From Eucommia ulmoides (lineage: Eukaryota > Streptophyta > Magnoliopsida > Garryales > Eucommiaceae), in assembly GCA_016647705.1 (NCBI GenBank), contig CM028326.1, forward strand, positions 372,001-436,000: 64,000 nt of DNA, written 5' to 3'. Shown here piece after piece: positions 36,111 to 47,453 of the stretch. Both the position numbers and the translations under genes were made by a program. The notes under the pieces were generated by a model. It made no database searches and was not told where the DNA came from. It was given only the letters and a program-made list of their open reading frames with translations. Positions within the stretch are counted from its first letter, which is position 1. Every line of letters begins with the position of its first letter.

Positions 36111-37385
36111 GAGGGTGACAACCAGACCCTCTCCGGAAGTCAATAGTACGTACCCAGGGATAAACTAAGGTCATCCACCAAGGGCAGGGCATTGATTGGG
36201 TCTGAGGGCCTGTAGCTAAGTACTTCTCCCTACCAGTCGACTATTAGTCCGACATTCTAAAAAGGAAGGTGCTCATGCATGGACTAAATGGAGATAACCT
36301 GAAAGGGTTCTTGAATGAGCCTAACTACGGAGAACTCCCCAATGACCGGCAACAGGGGTCCAACCACCGCGTTACGCCCCTGTGGACCGAGAGGATCAAC
36401 TACCCTAGGAAACCCTACTCCTAAGTCCACGACACGATTTCCTTGCAATCAGCTCGTGTCCCGGACTAGGGGGCTAGTGGTCTATGGCCCTGGACAGAGA
36501 CGAGAAGTTCTTGAAGTTTTTGTAAACTTTTCAAAATTTCACGACTCTGAAAACAAAATCAAGCAGAAATCGACTTGGCAAAAAAAAAAATCGGGAGAAA
36601 GGAGTCGACTCTGAAATACCCTGTCTATGCCGCTCAAAAGTTTAAATGCTCGCGTGTAGAAAAACAGGAGTAAGCGAAAAAGAGTCTGCAAAATCCTAAG
36701 TCCTGAAAAAGCAACGATCCGAGCTCAATCCTCTTCGCCCTCATTGCGAGGGGCGTCCGTGCGAGGAGAAGTGGAGTCAATCTTGCCCTCCTCGGGGGGC
36801 CCCTCGTTGGCATTGTCCGCCTCGGCGCCCTTGTGCAAGGCACCGCCCAGGGGTTCCCCCTCAGTGTCCCGCAATAGGCACCGCCCTGCCGCGCTACTCC
36901 TAGCCGACATGGTCCAAATGGTGATCGGCATCTCCCTACCGCGCTATTCCTGGCCAGCATGGTCCAAATGGCAACGGACACCTTACTCCACCCTCCAAGT
37001 GTCCAAACTTGTGCAGGGAGAGAAAACACTCCAAGTGTCCAAAATTGTGTGAAAAAATAAAATAAAATTATTTCAAATGTTCAAAATATTCCCCATCGAA
37101 TGTTAGAGGTGCAAGATGAGTGGGGCTCAAACTCCAAGAAGTACAAAGTTGAAAGTTAACTAACAACTCTAAGAATTAAAAAAAAAAAAAAAAAAAAGTG
37201 TGAGAGATGCTCCATGCTCCTCCTCTATGTTGCAAAAAAAAATAAAAATAAAAAAATAAAAATAAAAATTAAGGAGGTGAGAACGCTGCTCTCTGCCATT
37301 CAAAAAAAAAAAAGAGTTTAAGGGGGACAACCTTGCCCCCCTAAAGAAAAGAGGGGAGGAGGGGGTGCAGCTCCCCCCTCCCCCA
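36111..37385. other. Non-coding 3' interior of the gag-only element
   Basis: GC-rich sequence with no recognisable domain, including two TCCAAATGG-bearing near-repeats at 36880-37000 and A-rich runs at 37160-37310. Confidence 0.5.
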
Positions 37386-37545
37386 TGCTGGCCCGCGAAG
37401 GGGCCAGCTTTGGTCCCTTTTTGGGACCAGCAATACGCTGGCCCCCAAGGGCCAGCGTGTGACGCTGGCTATGGGGCCAGCACCATATGTTGGTCCCACT
37501 TGGGACCAGCATCATGCTGGTCCCAAGTGGCCAGCGTGAAGGGAG
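37386..37545. repeat. Run of five consecutive short inverted repeats (hairpin array)
   Basis: Successive stems are GCTGGCCC/GGGGCCAGC, GGTCCC/GGGACC, CGCTGGCCC/GGGCCAGCG, TGGTCCCA/TGGGACCA and CTGGTCCC or CTGGCC pairs. Each is separated by only a few bases, and several can pair alternatively with neighbours. It lies in the 3' non-coding part of the gag-only LTR element. Confidence 0.8.
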
Positions 37546-37744
37546 AGGGGGGCAGCCCCCATCCCCCTTTTTTTTTATTCTTCTTTAGTTCGGGGGGGCA
37601 ACTTTTGCCCCCCTTCAATTTTGAAAAGAAGGGACGGGTGCATCGCGTCACCCTCCTACCCGTCCGCGACATGTATTTTTTAGAACTTGCCTCAATTTTT
37701 TTTTCCGCCGTAGAGGTCGATTCGTGTTCAAGACTTGTTCACAA

Positions 37745-38118
37745 TGAATGTGTGCCGCCCTGAAAATTAAAAAAATTCGAGTTGCCCTGCCGTGCTACCT
37801 GACCTCGGACCTCGGCGGTATGGGAGCGTATTTCAAATTAGCTCTTCTAAAAAAGTTCAACTCTTGAAAAATTGTCGCCATGAAATCGAAAAAATTCGAG
37901 GTCGCCCTACCGTGCTACCTGACCCCGGACCTCGGTCGTAGGGGAGTGTATTTCAAATTAGCTCCTCTAAAAAACTTCAACTCCTGAAAACTTGTCGTCC
38001 TAAAAATCGAAAAAATTCGGGATCGCCCTGCCGTGCTACCTGACCCCGGACCACGACCGTATGGAGGCCTATTTCGAATAAGCTCCTCAAGAAAAAACTA
38101 ACTCTTGAAAAAATGTCG
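37745..38118. repeat. Three tandem units of about 117 bp in the gag-only element
   Basis: Shared pattern is GAAAAAATTCG, GCCCTGCCGTGCTACCTGAC, CCGGACCTCGG, TATTTCAAATTAGCTCCTC, AACTTCAACTC. Copies begin near 37763, 37885 and 38003 and end close to the purine tract of the 3' LTR. Confidence 0.8.
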
Positions 38119-38225
38119 ATCAGAGCTGTTTCTCGCGCTCCGAAGTCTCCAAGACGCCCGTTTCAGCAGGGAATTGATATCCCTGACTGCCTCGCTTCCC
38201 TCACCGCACAGGGCTAGGGGACAAC

Positions 38226-39022
38226 TGATGAGGGTATTTTTGGGCACATTTGAGTCAGCACATGGGATCCAGCGATGTGTCAACCCTCGCAATGACAGAG
38301 ACGTATTCCAGAATCCACAACTCCACGCTGGAGCGTACACCGACTACGGCTTCTCCCTGGAATCTCATTTGCACCCAGGGAGGAGCGAGGAGCCCCACAG
38401 GGACGTGCCGCTTTGAGCTATGCGCCGTGCCATCGGCGATCAATTTCGAGGACTCAACCGTTCATCTCGACCGGCTCCCCATTTCACCTTGTTTTTTCTC
38501 CAAGACTACACGGATCTCCGCTCTCCTCCACCAGCTCACTACTGCAGGCCTGACAAAAGCCCACGGGCTTTGCCAAATGGGCCCAAAAGCCCAAGCCCAA
38601 CGATTATCTCCTAAACACCTTGGATTATCGGCTAAACACCGGGTTTCGAGTAATTAATTGTGTTTAGGCCCGACTAATTATCTCCAACGCCTATATATAT
38701 CGGGGGCTATGTAAGCCCGAGGTACACTTTAATGACTTACATTACGTGCGAGTTCATTTGTTTCCTTACTATATTCTGTACCTTTTCTCTCTAAGCACTG
38801 ATTATCACGCCGGAGGGGCTTCATCGGGATAAACCCTGGTCTGAGCCTTCTGCAGGTACACTCCCTGAGGAGCAGGACGCTGGACACAGCAGGTCAGTCC
38901 TCCCAGGACCGAGCACAGCTCGCTCGAGGACTTTTCAATCAACGACTCCACCTCAGCAAAAGGACCCACCTGTCATCCGACTGGATCATACTCGAGGTGT
39001 GTACCAATTTTATGCACCAACA
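38226..39022 (+). repeat. 3' LTR of the gag-only element
   Basis: Direct repeat of 32771-33564, preceded by GGGCTAGGGGACAAC as polypurine tract (about 38210-38225) and followed by the TSD ATAAT. Confidence 0.9.
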
Positions 39023-39348
39023 ATAATATATATACGTACATTTGGTTTTTTCAATAGAAAACTTGTAAAAGGCAAAGGAGGGGGATTCAAATGCCCTTAA
39101 GATTCTCACAAACATAGTTAAAAGTACGGTGAGTGACAAATTTCTATTCAAAATTGCAATGGAACTATTGATTTGAATTGAAGTGGGATCATTATGAAAC
39201 TTTAGTGTGTCAAGTGTTCAAATTAAAATTATAGGGACCAAAATGAAATAATGGTAAAACTTCAGGGGTATAAAGTGTCGAAACCCCTTTTTTCATATTA
39301 CTAAGATGGGCTGCACATGGAGCGGGACATAAGAAAATGATTAACGGG

Positions 39349-40397
39349 CGAGCGCAACAGGAGGCGCGTCAAGTGTTCGACGAAATGAAAACCGTCAACG
39401 AAGAAGGCCTCCACCGATTAAAATACCTACAGGCGGTAATCAAAGAGACGCTGAGGCTACACCCATCTGCTCCTCTGCTGGTCCCGCACGAATGCCGCGA
39501 GACATGCGAAATCGATGGTTACGAAATACCCGCCAAGACCAAAGTCATCGTCAATGGATGGGCGATCGGCAGAGACCCACGGCACTGGACCGCCGCCGAG
39601 ACTTTTTACCCAGAGAGATTTCTCGATAGCGAAATAGATTACAGGGGAACAGACTTTCAGTATATTCCATTCGGCGCCGGGAGAAGGATGTGCCCGGGGA
39701 TATCTTTCGCCGAGGCGAATGTTGAGCTGACGCTGGTGAAATTGCTTTACTATTTTGACTGGAAACTCCCCGGAGGAATGAAGGAAGCAGAGCTCGTGAA
39801 TGAGGGCTTTGGCGTGGCTATAGATAGGGGTGGTCATGGGCTGGGTTGGGCCGGGCCAGGCTTAGACTAGAAATTTTACAAAAAAACTCTAGGTCCGAGC
39901 CCGGCCCGACCCGACCATCAGGCCCTATTCCTATACCCCCAAACCCAGCCCTATAAGAAATTTTTAAGCCCAAAGCCCGGCCCAATTTTTATTTTTTTTT
40001 AATTTCAAAAATAAATACAAAAAAAATCAACATCAAACCAAAGAGAAATTGGGCTGGGCCTAAGCCCGGCCCAGCCTGATTTCTCTCTCTCTCCTGAGTC
40101 TCTTGTGGCGCTGCTGCTCATGTGTGAGAAAATGAAAAGGGTTAGGGACTTTAGGGTTATATATATATATATATATATATTATTATTTCTTCGGCCCGGG
40201 TCAGCCCTAAAATTTTTGGACTTTGCCCAAGCCGGCCCTAAATTTGATCGGGCCCTGCCCGTGAGCTCAAACTCTAAGCTCAAGCCCTAAAAAAATCGGG
40301 TTGGGCGGCCCCAGGCCCATGACCACCCCTAACTATAGGAAAGAAGAACGATCTCCACTTGATTCCTATAGCTTATAGGCCATCATCTTCAGGGTGA
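39349..40397 (+). pseudogene. Cytochrome P450 CYP71D-like exon-2 fragment (copy E), split by a MITE
   Basis: Similarity to exon 2 of copy B begins abruptly at 39349 ([13 protein letters not shown]...). About 29 exon-2 residues, including the I-helix AGSDTSS, are missing and no exon 1 is present. It retains [16 protein letters not shown] and the heme loop [14 protein letters not shown]. After GFGVAI the exon is interrupted by the 507-bp hAT-type element 39825-40331, then resumes in the same frame ([15 protein letters not shown]) to a TGA at 40395-40397. It is a dead fragment on the plus strand. It could be the lost 3' half of copy A or of another deleted paralogue; I cannot tell which. Confidence 0.92.
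39825..40331. mobile_element. hAT-type non-autonomous element (MITE), copy 1
   Basis: Terminal inverted repeats TAGGGGTGGTCATGGGC and GCCCATGACCACCCCTA. The flanking 8-mers are GCTATAGA and ACTATAGG, which agree at the inner six positions. The interior is rich in GGCCCGGCCC-like words and holds an (AT)n run near 40158-40180, and it has no coding capacity. A second copy lies at 50841-51472. Inserted into P450 fragment E. Confidence 0.85.
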
Positions 40398-40971
40398 AAT
40401 ATTATAATTTTATACCTATACTAGATTGTGTATCAATAAATAAAATAAATAAAAAATACGGTATGAGATCCCTATTTTACTCTGGCGCATTAAAAAAAAA
40501 TCGGAAGGTTCAATACATGCGTTTGTACTCTTGCAATTACGTATATCTAATTTATATGTGAAATATTTATTAGATATAACAAATATTAACAAGTACATAT
40601 AATTTATAATTACATATTAGACAAGTACATGTCACTATAATACGGATTTATTCATCAAACTTTATCTATCCTCCACACGCAATGCGTGATCACATGCGGG
40701 ACAAATATGGAACCAAAAATCAAGTTAAGGGGTTTAAGTCTAAACTTATGTTTTAAATAAGACAAATTACAGATTACACCCGTTATTTGGGATTAATCGT
40801 CAATTATCCATAAAAACTATTTTAAGGGACTAAACTCGTTTATAATATTTACACTTTTTTTTTCCTACATTTTCTTTTCCTCTCTTTTGAAGCATCTTCT
40901 AGTCCTTCTCTCCTTCAACAACCAACCTTCAAACATGATCTTACCATCATTTGGAGCAATATTGAACAACC
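40398..40971. other. AT-rich intergenic, nothing recognised
   Basis: 3' flank of fragment E; no gene or clear element seen. Confidence 0.4.
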
Positions 40972-40976
40972 CCATG

Positions 40977-43709
40977 TGTCACAACCCACCCCGGACACCC
41001 GTCACCGTAGGGCCGGCGTGACGTCGACACGACTTCATCTTAATGTCAAACCCACTAGTAAACGACAAAGTGTATATAAAAATATACAACCATAAATTCT
41101 GACCATATACAACATCTCTAACTAGGGACACACCCATCCCTGAATTATAATAACAATAAAAGTATAACAACAATGAAGCTCTCACAGGTTCGCCTTAGAC
41201 AGCTCCTCCCAAAATATTTTCATACTACACCATCACCGGACTCTACCTAATGCCAGTAGGGGACCGACTCCTAACTGTTGTACCTACGAGTGTACTGTCT
41301 TCTTAGTAAAATATTTTTACTATAATTATACATTCTAAATATTACTATAATTAAATATGGATCAAGTATAAGTATATAAACAGTGAAAATAAAGCGATAT
41401 AGATAACTTCTATTCAAATCCATCTAGTATAAAATCATATCAATCACCATAATAAATAATAAATCACTCAATATAAGTAGAACACCATATCTCAAATCAC
41501 CATTTCACCACAACACACACTGGCTAGCCATAGTGATCTTTTTAACCTCACGATCGGGAGTTTGCAATGGTACCGTACCATCCGTAGGATATGCCTTCTT
41601 ACGAACACCCATCACTCCGCCTAAGCGGATAATCATTGCGCAGTATAAACGTCTAACATCACTCTGCCGAAGCAAATAAATATCACTCCGCCGAAGTGGA
41701 TAACCTCACTCTACCGAAACAGATAAATACTATAACATCGTCAAATCAATACCATCACTCTACCGAAACAGATAATCATCACTCTGCCGAAGCAGATAAA
41801 TATTATAGCATCGTCAAATCAATAACGTCATCAACAAATGACAAATCAATAACATCGTCTAATCAGCATCATCAAATCTCAACATCACCCTCTATTTCCA
41901 AAACTGATTTTTAATTCAAAATCATATTTCTCATTTTTCTTTAAAAAAAAAAAAACGTCTGATTTCACCAAAAGCATTTTTACACCCTTTATTTTTAGAA
42001 AACCGGACATATTTAGAAAAACAGATATTTTTCACTCTATTTTAAAACCACCAAATCCAAGAAAAACTATTTTCACCTTCTTTTCGAAAACCATTGTAAT
42101 CTCACGAAAATCCATTTTACCAACTCACCCAAGACCTGCTTGATCCACAAAATTTTAAAAGTATCTAATGTAAATACAACCATTTTCTATCATATATAAA
42201 TATAAAAATAGTTTGACAAGAAGACATTACACTCACTTAACTATCCGTTCTGAACAGTTTTTACTGATTATCTTCTACCGATACTCCAGTGTCTGCGAAC
42301 CTAATAGTGACATGGTCTAAATTAATATTTTATGTAAAATAACCGAATCATGCAATGCAGGCCCTAAATTCCGTAATTTCTCCCGTACCCACTTTTTATT
42401 ATGAAAAATTGTTATTCGGTAAATTTCGTTTCGTTAATAATTACTGTACGCATTTGTTAATATGAACAGTGACAAAAATTATTAGAATTAACGATTCCAA
42501 ATTATAATTCCGTTTGCTAATAATTCAATTTAACAACAACGGTAATCGATTTAGATTTTACCTGTTCCGAATCGTCTGTCGGCCGCGAGATGAATTTTTG
42601 GATTTTTATTGGGGTGTTTGTGTAATTTTTCCTCTTCCTTTTCTTTTTTTTTTTTTCTTTTTTTTTTTCGGTTTCTCTGTTTCTGTTCTGGTTCCCTGCC
42701 GACCGACCACCTACACCCCTCTCACCAACAGCGACCAACCACCCAACCACAATCACACACGCCGTTGGACAAGACAAACGAATGGCACACCCACCTTCAC
42801 CGCCGAACGCCACCGTCGGACAGAAATGGGAACCCACACGCACCCACAGCCGACGCTCTCTCTCTCTCACTAACTCCCCTTCACCGCCAACCACCCTACA
42901 CCGGTCACAAACGCCTACCACTGTCCGACGACGACCCACACACAATCGTCGACGATTGACGACCGACGATTCAAACAGAAAACCCACACCCACACACCGC
43001 TGCACCAAACGGAAACATGAGACATACACAGGCACACTCACGCCGATACCGAAACAGTGTTGATCACACACACATGCACGACATAAATTCAACAACTGAT
43101 CACACTCCCATTCCCTATCGACGACGATCAACACACACACACAACAATGAAATGGAACAGAACGCACACACAGACGACCACGCCGGAGCACCCAGCACCG
43201 CCGAACCCCCTCTCTCTCTAAAATTCTGATTTTTCTCTTCCAATAGTGTTTTGATCCTGATATTTTTTTGCATGTATCATTTTTATATGCATGAATTGAG
43301 TGGTAAAGATGGATCATCACTTGCCACGTCTCCCCCTTTCCTCTCTCTCTGTCGCTGGCGATCTCACTGCACACACACACACGATATATGTGTATATATA
43401 TGTGTGTGTTTTTTAAAAAAATAATATTTTGTTAAATTACTCTTTTCTCCCCCTCATTCTTTAAATCTTTATTTTAATCCAAATTCATCATTTATGATTT
43501 TCTAAATTTGTAATTTCACCCCTTAAAATTTTTAAAAAAGAAGTTAAATGCCAATTTACATCCCAAAGTTTGGATAGAAAGTTTTTAAATTTGTAAATTG
43601 ACCCCTAAACTTTTAATTTGAATTTTAATTTGCATATTTTCCCCTCGTATTTTTCTAAATGCTCAATAATGCAACTAAATTGACGTATGTGTGAAATCGG
43701 GATCTTACA
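40977..43709 (-). mobile_element. Solo LTR of a Tekay/Del-like element
   Basis: On the minus strand it starts TGTAAGATCCCGATTTCAC (43709) and ends GGGTGGGTTGTGACA (40977). It shares the order of blocks with the LTRs at 2521-5124 and 11247-13906: GT-rich middle, CTCCGGCAGAG-like units, CTCGTAGGTAC and a terminal ACGGGTGTCCGGGG. A perfect 5-bp duplication CCATG flanks it (40972-40976, 43710-43714). There is no internal region, so it is a recombined remnant. Confidence 0.9.
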
Positions 43710-44133
43710 CCATGCATCAAATTTACATTTTTTAGTCATTTTTAGTAGGTTTTTCAATTTTTTTCTGAAATCTCCAAAATGTTAAAATCGTGATTGGTAT
43801 TGATTTACAAGTCCGCACAAAACTGTTTTGCGCTAACGTATCCAATTGTGCAGACCTACAGGCCTATACCTCCTGCACTATTTTTCACAAATTTTTGTAT
43901 GGAAATTGGATCTATTAGAAATTACCGTCCTAACTATTTATGAGACAAACAACGAGAACACAAAAAGAAAAAAGAAAAAAAAAAACAATTATGGACTATA
44001 TATATATATATAATTTTATGTTTTATGTTTATACTTAATTGTAATTCTATTTATTTTTATTGGTTCTACTAGATTTAAACAGAATTGTAAAACAAAAAAA
44101 TGTTTGCAACATCTAAAGAATAAAATATAATTA

Positions 44134-45217
44134 CTCCCTCTTTTACTTTTGGCAATATCTAATTTTAATTTTTAATAGTAATATCATCCTATTATATTAT
44201 TAATAAATATTTTTATCCTCACTTTAAAAATCACTAAACAAATAAGTGTCAAATGGTTAAATTTCATAAATCTATGGGTAAATTCAATTTCAAACCCTTT
44301 AACTATTACCATATTTCTATATGGTCTAACGCCTTTGTAGATTTCATTTTAAATATTGTATTTTTAATCACGATTTCAATTAAACCTTTAGTCTAATTTG
44401 CCTATTAAGTTAGACGGAATAAATGATAAAATTATAAAAAAAAAATTCCTTTTCATTTTCTTCCTTTTTATTGTTTATCTTCTCCGGTGACCATCTCACA
44501 CCATCACCCTAAATATATAATTTTGTTAGTCTTTCTATCAAATTTTAATTAGTAATAATACGGTTTAATGTTTTGTTGCAGAAATAAAATCCAAGAAATA
44601 AAGATGATGATTTGAAGGACAAAAATGGTGAAAAATGGAACAAAATCCACAATTCAACTTGCGACCCCGCCTGCAGCTTTGGCCAATGGTGCTGACAACG
44701 TCATTGGTTTTGGTGGGCTAGTCGCCCCCCGCGACCCTGGCCAAATTGGTCTATTCTTATTTTTTTAATGTACATTTTAATTACATTTAACAATTTTTAA
44801 TGTATTTTTACTTACATTTTAAGTGTACGTTTAGTTATAATTTAATATATTTTGAATGTATTTTGTAGTTATATTCATATAATTTTTCGACAATCGAGCA
44901 ACAAAAAAATTAACTAAATGTAACTAAAAAGTATACTAAAAAATGTTACTAAAAAGCTACCTGAATGTGACAAAAAAACACTTAGCGACCTGAGTTTCGA
45001 CGACAATCAGTGGTCGAAATCCGACGACCAATGGATAGTGGCCGACGACAGTGGGGTTACAGATAGCGATACAACCCTAATTGGAACACTAGTATTTTCA
45101 CGAACTCTAATAAATGAGACTAAAACTAAAATACTTATTTAGTTTGATAGTCCATATTATTTTGGTGATATTTTTAACACTTCCCACCAATTATCCCTTA
45201 TTTAAAATAGAAGGGAG
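44134..45217. mobile_element. Stowaway-like (Tc1/Mariner) element, probably with an internal insertion
   Basis: Ends are CTCCCTCTTTTACTTTTGG and, inverted, CTCCCTTCTATTTTAAATAAG, the terminal signature of Stowaway MITEs. TA dinucleotides flank both ends (44132-44133, 45218-45219). At about 1.08 kb it is long for the family; sequence from about 44275 (GGGTAAATTCAATTTCAAACC) to about 45075 may be a second element inside. Confidence 0.5.
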
Positions 45218-45219
45218 TA

Positions 45220-45500
45220 AAATATAGATTATTGAAGTAAAAGGGATAAATTGATAATAAAATAAAGTACAGGGGGATAAAAGACAATTTAAAAAAGGCA
45301 GTCCAGTACTACATTTTTGAATTCCTCCTATGCGCAGAATCTATAAAAGGGTCGGACTAATTAGAAAATAAAACGCTCAAACGAAGAGGGACCAATTAAA
45401 AAAGTGTCAATACCTGAAAGATTTAAAATATAATTTCTCCTATTTTTTAACATGATTTTAAAAGATGGAAACCTCCCGTTTGACTGCCGCTTGGCTTGGG
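45220..45500. other. AT-rich upstream region of RPS27
   Basis: Nothing specific recognised apart from distal promoter position relative to RPS27. Confidence 0.4.
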
Positions 45501-45522
45501 GATTTAGATGAAGCCTAAAAGT

Positions 45523-45538
45523 AACCCTAGTATATAAG
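45523..45538 (+). promoter_or_regulatory. Telo-box and TATA box of RPS27
   Basis: AACCCTAG (45523-45530) directly precedes TATATAAG (45531-45538). AACCCTA telo-boxes are common in promoters of plant ribosomal-protein genes. The expected transcription start falls near 45563-45575, just before the insertion at 45578. Confidence 0.65.
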
Positions 45539-45577
45539 GCATCCTAAACCTCAATAGTCAAGCTCTCAAAAACATTT

Positions 45578-47417
45578 GGGGCGTTGACTGAACGGTCCCA
45601 AATTGCGGTCAAAACTACCAAATAAACCCACTAATATTTATGTGCACCCAGCAGTCCTTTTGTTATTTTTGTGACGGAAATACCCCTTGCTTTATATGCG
45701 GTAATGTAGACTTCTTATATAGCAGAGCTAAATTTGGTAAACAATACTAATATTCATATGCACAATTTGCTTCGTTTTTTCCTCAGATTTCCATGTGAAA
45801 AAAAATAAAAATTGTAAAATAAAAATATTCATTTTATTCTCTTTCAAATGAGATGTTAATCACATTTTTTGAACATGTTTAACATGATGCACACAAATGT
45901 TACATGTAACATTCAAAAAGGTTATGATGAATTTCGTATCATTAATGTTACATGTAACATCAATGTTGCATGTAACATTAAAACCAACCCAACATCAAAC
46001 CCCTCAAAAGAAATTGGTACCTACACCTTATTACATGTAACATTCAAAAATTCTGGAAATATCACATTACATGTAACATGAATGTGAAAATTGAAACTAG
46101 TTAATCACATTTTTTGGATATATTTAACATGATGCACACGAATGTTACATGTAACATTAAAAAAAGTTATGATGCATTTTGTATCATTAATGTTAATGTT
46201 ACATGTAACATCAATGTTGCATGTAACATTAAAACTAACCCAATATCAAATCCCCCCCCCCCCCCCCCAAAAAAAAAGTGGTAACTACACTTTGTAACAT
46301 GTAAATATTCAAAAATTCTGAAAATATCATGTTATATGTAACATAAATGTAAAAACTGAAACTAGTTAATCACATTTTTTGGACATATTTAACATAATGC
46401 ACATAAATGTTACATGTAACATTCAAAAAGGTTATGATGAATTTCGTATTATTAATGTTACATGTAATAGCAATGTTGCATGTAACATTAAAACTAACCT
46501 AAACATCAAACCCCTAAAAAAAAATTGATAACTACACCTTGTTACATGTACCATTCAAAATTCTGGAAATATCATGTCACATGTAACATGAATGTGAAAA
46601 CTGAAACTAATGAAAAAAATAGTGAATTGGATATTATTTTAAAGATTTTGTTTAGACAAATCTGAATATATAATTAAATTGTAAAAAAAATGTGTACAAT
46701 AATAGTTATTTTCATTTTAATAAAATAATTTTGTTAAATATGGAAACTCTCAATCCTTATTAAAAAAAAATTATTGTCACATATACTGAAAATAACATGT
46801 TACATGTAACATGAATGTAAAAACTGAAACTAGTTAATCACATTTTTTAGACATATTTAACATGATGCACACGACTGTTACATATAACATTCAAAAAGGT
46901 TATGATGAATTTCGTATCATTAATGTTACATGTAACATCAATGTTGCATGTTACATTAAAACCAACCTAATATCAATCCTCCCCCCCTAAAAAAGTTGAT
47001 AACTACACCTTATTACATGTAATATTCAAAAATTCAGAAAATATCATATTACATGTAACATGAATGTGAAAGTTGAAAACTAATGAAAAAAAATAGTGAA
47101 TTGGATATTGTTTTGAAGATCTTGTTTAAACAAATCTAAATATATAATTAAATTGTAAAAAAAATATGTAAAACAATAGTTATTTTCATTTTAATAAAAT
47201 GATTTTGTTGAATATAAAAACTCTCAATCCTTATTAAGAAAATATTATTGCCGCATATACTTCAAGGGCAAATATGTCAATGGAAAGTGTACAGATCAGA
47301 TTTTTCGGACCGTGTTGTGCAAATAATATGTAAATTGGGATTTCTTGTTTTATTATCTAATTAGTGGGTTTAACCGATAATTTGATGGTATTTTTGGGTT
47401 CTCCCGGTATTTTTCCC
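45578..47417. mobile_element. Mutator-like insertion between the RPS27 TATA box and start codon
   Basis: A perfect 9-bp duplication AAAACATTT flanks the segment (45569-45577 and 47418-47426). Terminal sequences are weakly inverted: left ...GTCAAAACTACCAAATAAACCC, right reverse complement ...ATACCATCAAATTATCGGTTAAACCC. The interior is non-coding and mostly a tandem repeat array. A related copy without resolved ends is at about 56860-57840. It would lie in the 5' leader or first transcribed bases of RPS27. Confidence 0.75.
45830..47085. repeat. Tandem array of about 240-bp units dense in the palindrome ATGTTACATGTAACAT
   Basis: Four to five diverged units carry the order TTAATCACATTTTTTGGACAT, TTAACATGATGCACAC, TGTTACATGTAACATTCAAA, GTTATGATGAATTTCGTATC, TGTTGCATGTAACATTAAAA. 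The 16-mer ATGTTACATGTAACAT is its own reverse complement and it or near-variants recur many times. A C18/A8 homopolymer junction occurs at 46252-46277. Confidence 0.85.
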
Positions 47418-47453
47418 AAAACATTTCTGCAATCGCTAGTGTTTCACTCAAAA

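Larger units (their letters stand above)
32771..39022 (+). mobile_element. Gag-only Ty3/Gypsy (Tat-like) LTR element, TR-GAG type, structurally whole
   Basis: Direct LTRs of 794 and 797 bp start TGATGAGGGTATTT and end TGCACCAACA. They are flanked by a perfect 5-bp TSD ATAAT (32766-32770, 39023-39027). A primer site TGGCGCCGTCTGTGG follows the 5' LTR and a G-rich tract precedes the 3' LTR. The interior (4.7 kb) encodes a recognisable gag but no pol, so the element matches the non-autonomous TR-GAG class. The gag frame carries a few breaks. By eye the LTRs differ at about 45 of about 795 positions (near 6%), which would be around two million years at a commonly used plant rate of 1.3e-8 per site per year. 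It is a fossil. Confidence 0.9.
32510..39287. mobile_element. Palindromic Mutator-like MITE, interrupted at its centre by an LTR element
   Basis: The left arm 32510-32770 and right arm 39028-39287 are inverted copies of each other: left GGGGTTTTGACATTTGTACC, right reverse complement GGGGTTTCGACACTTTATACC, with similarity through most of each arm. A perfect 9-bp duplication TTTTTTCAT lies outside both ends (32501-32509 and 39288-39296), the length made by Mutator-like transposases. The MITE alone is about 520 bp, non-coding and almost fully palindromic. The LTR element 32771-39022 (with its own TSD to 39027) splits it into arms of 261 and 260 bp. Confidence 0.85.

Noticed and set aside
42517-43380. 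287-codon open frame on the minus strand
   Set aside because: Lies entirely inside the solo Tekay-like LTR, is Val/Arg/Cys-rich from GT-repeat sequence, and has no recognisable domain.
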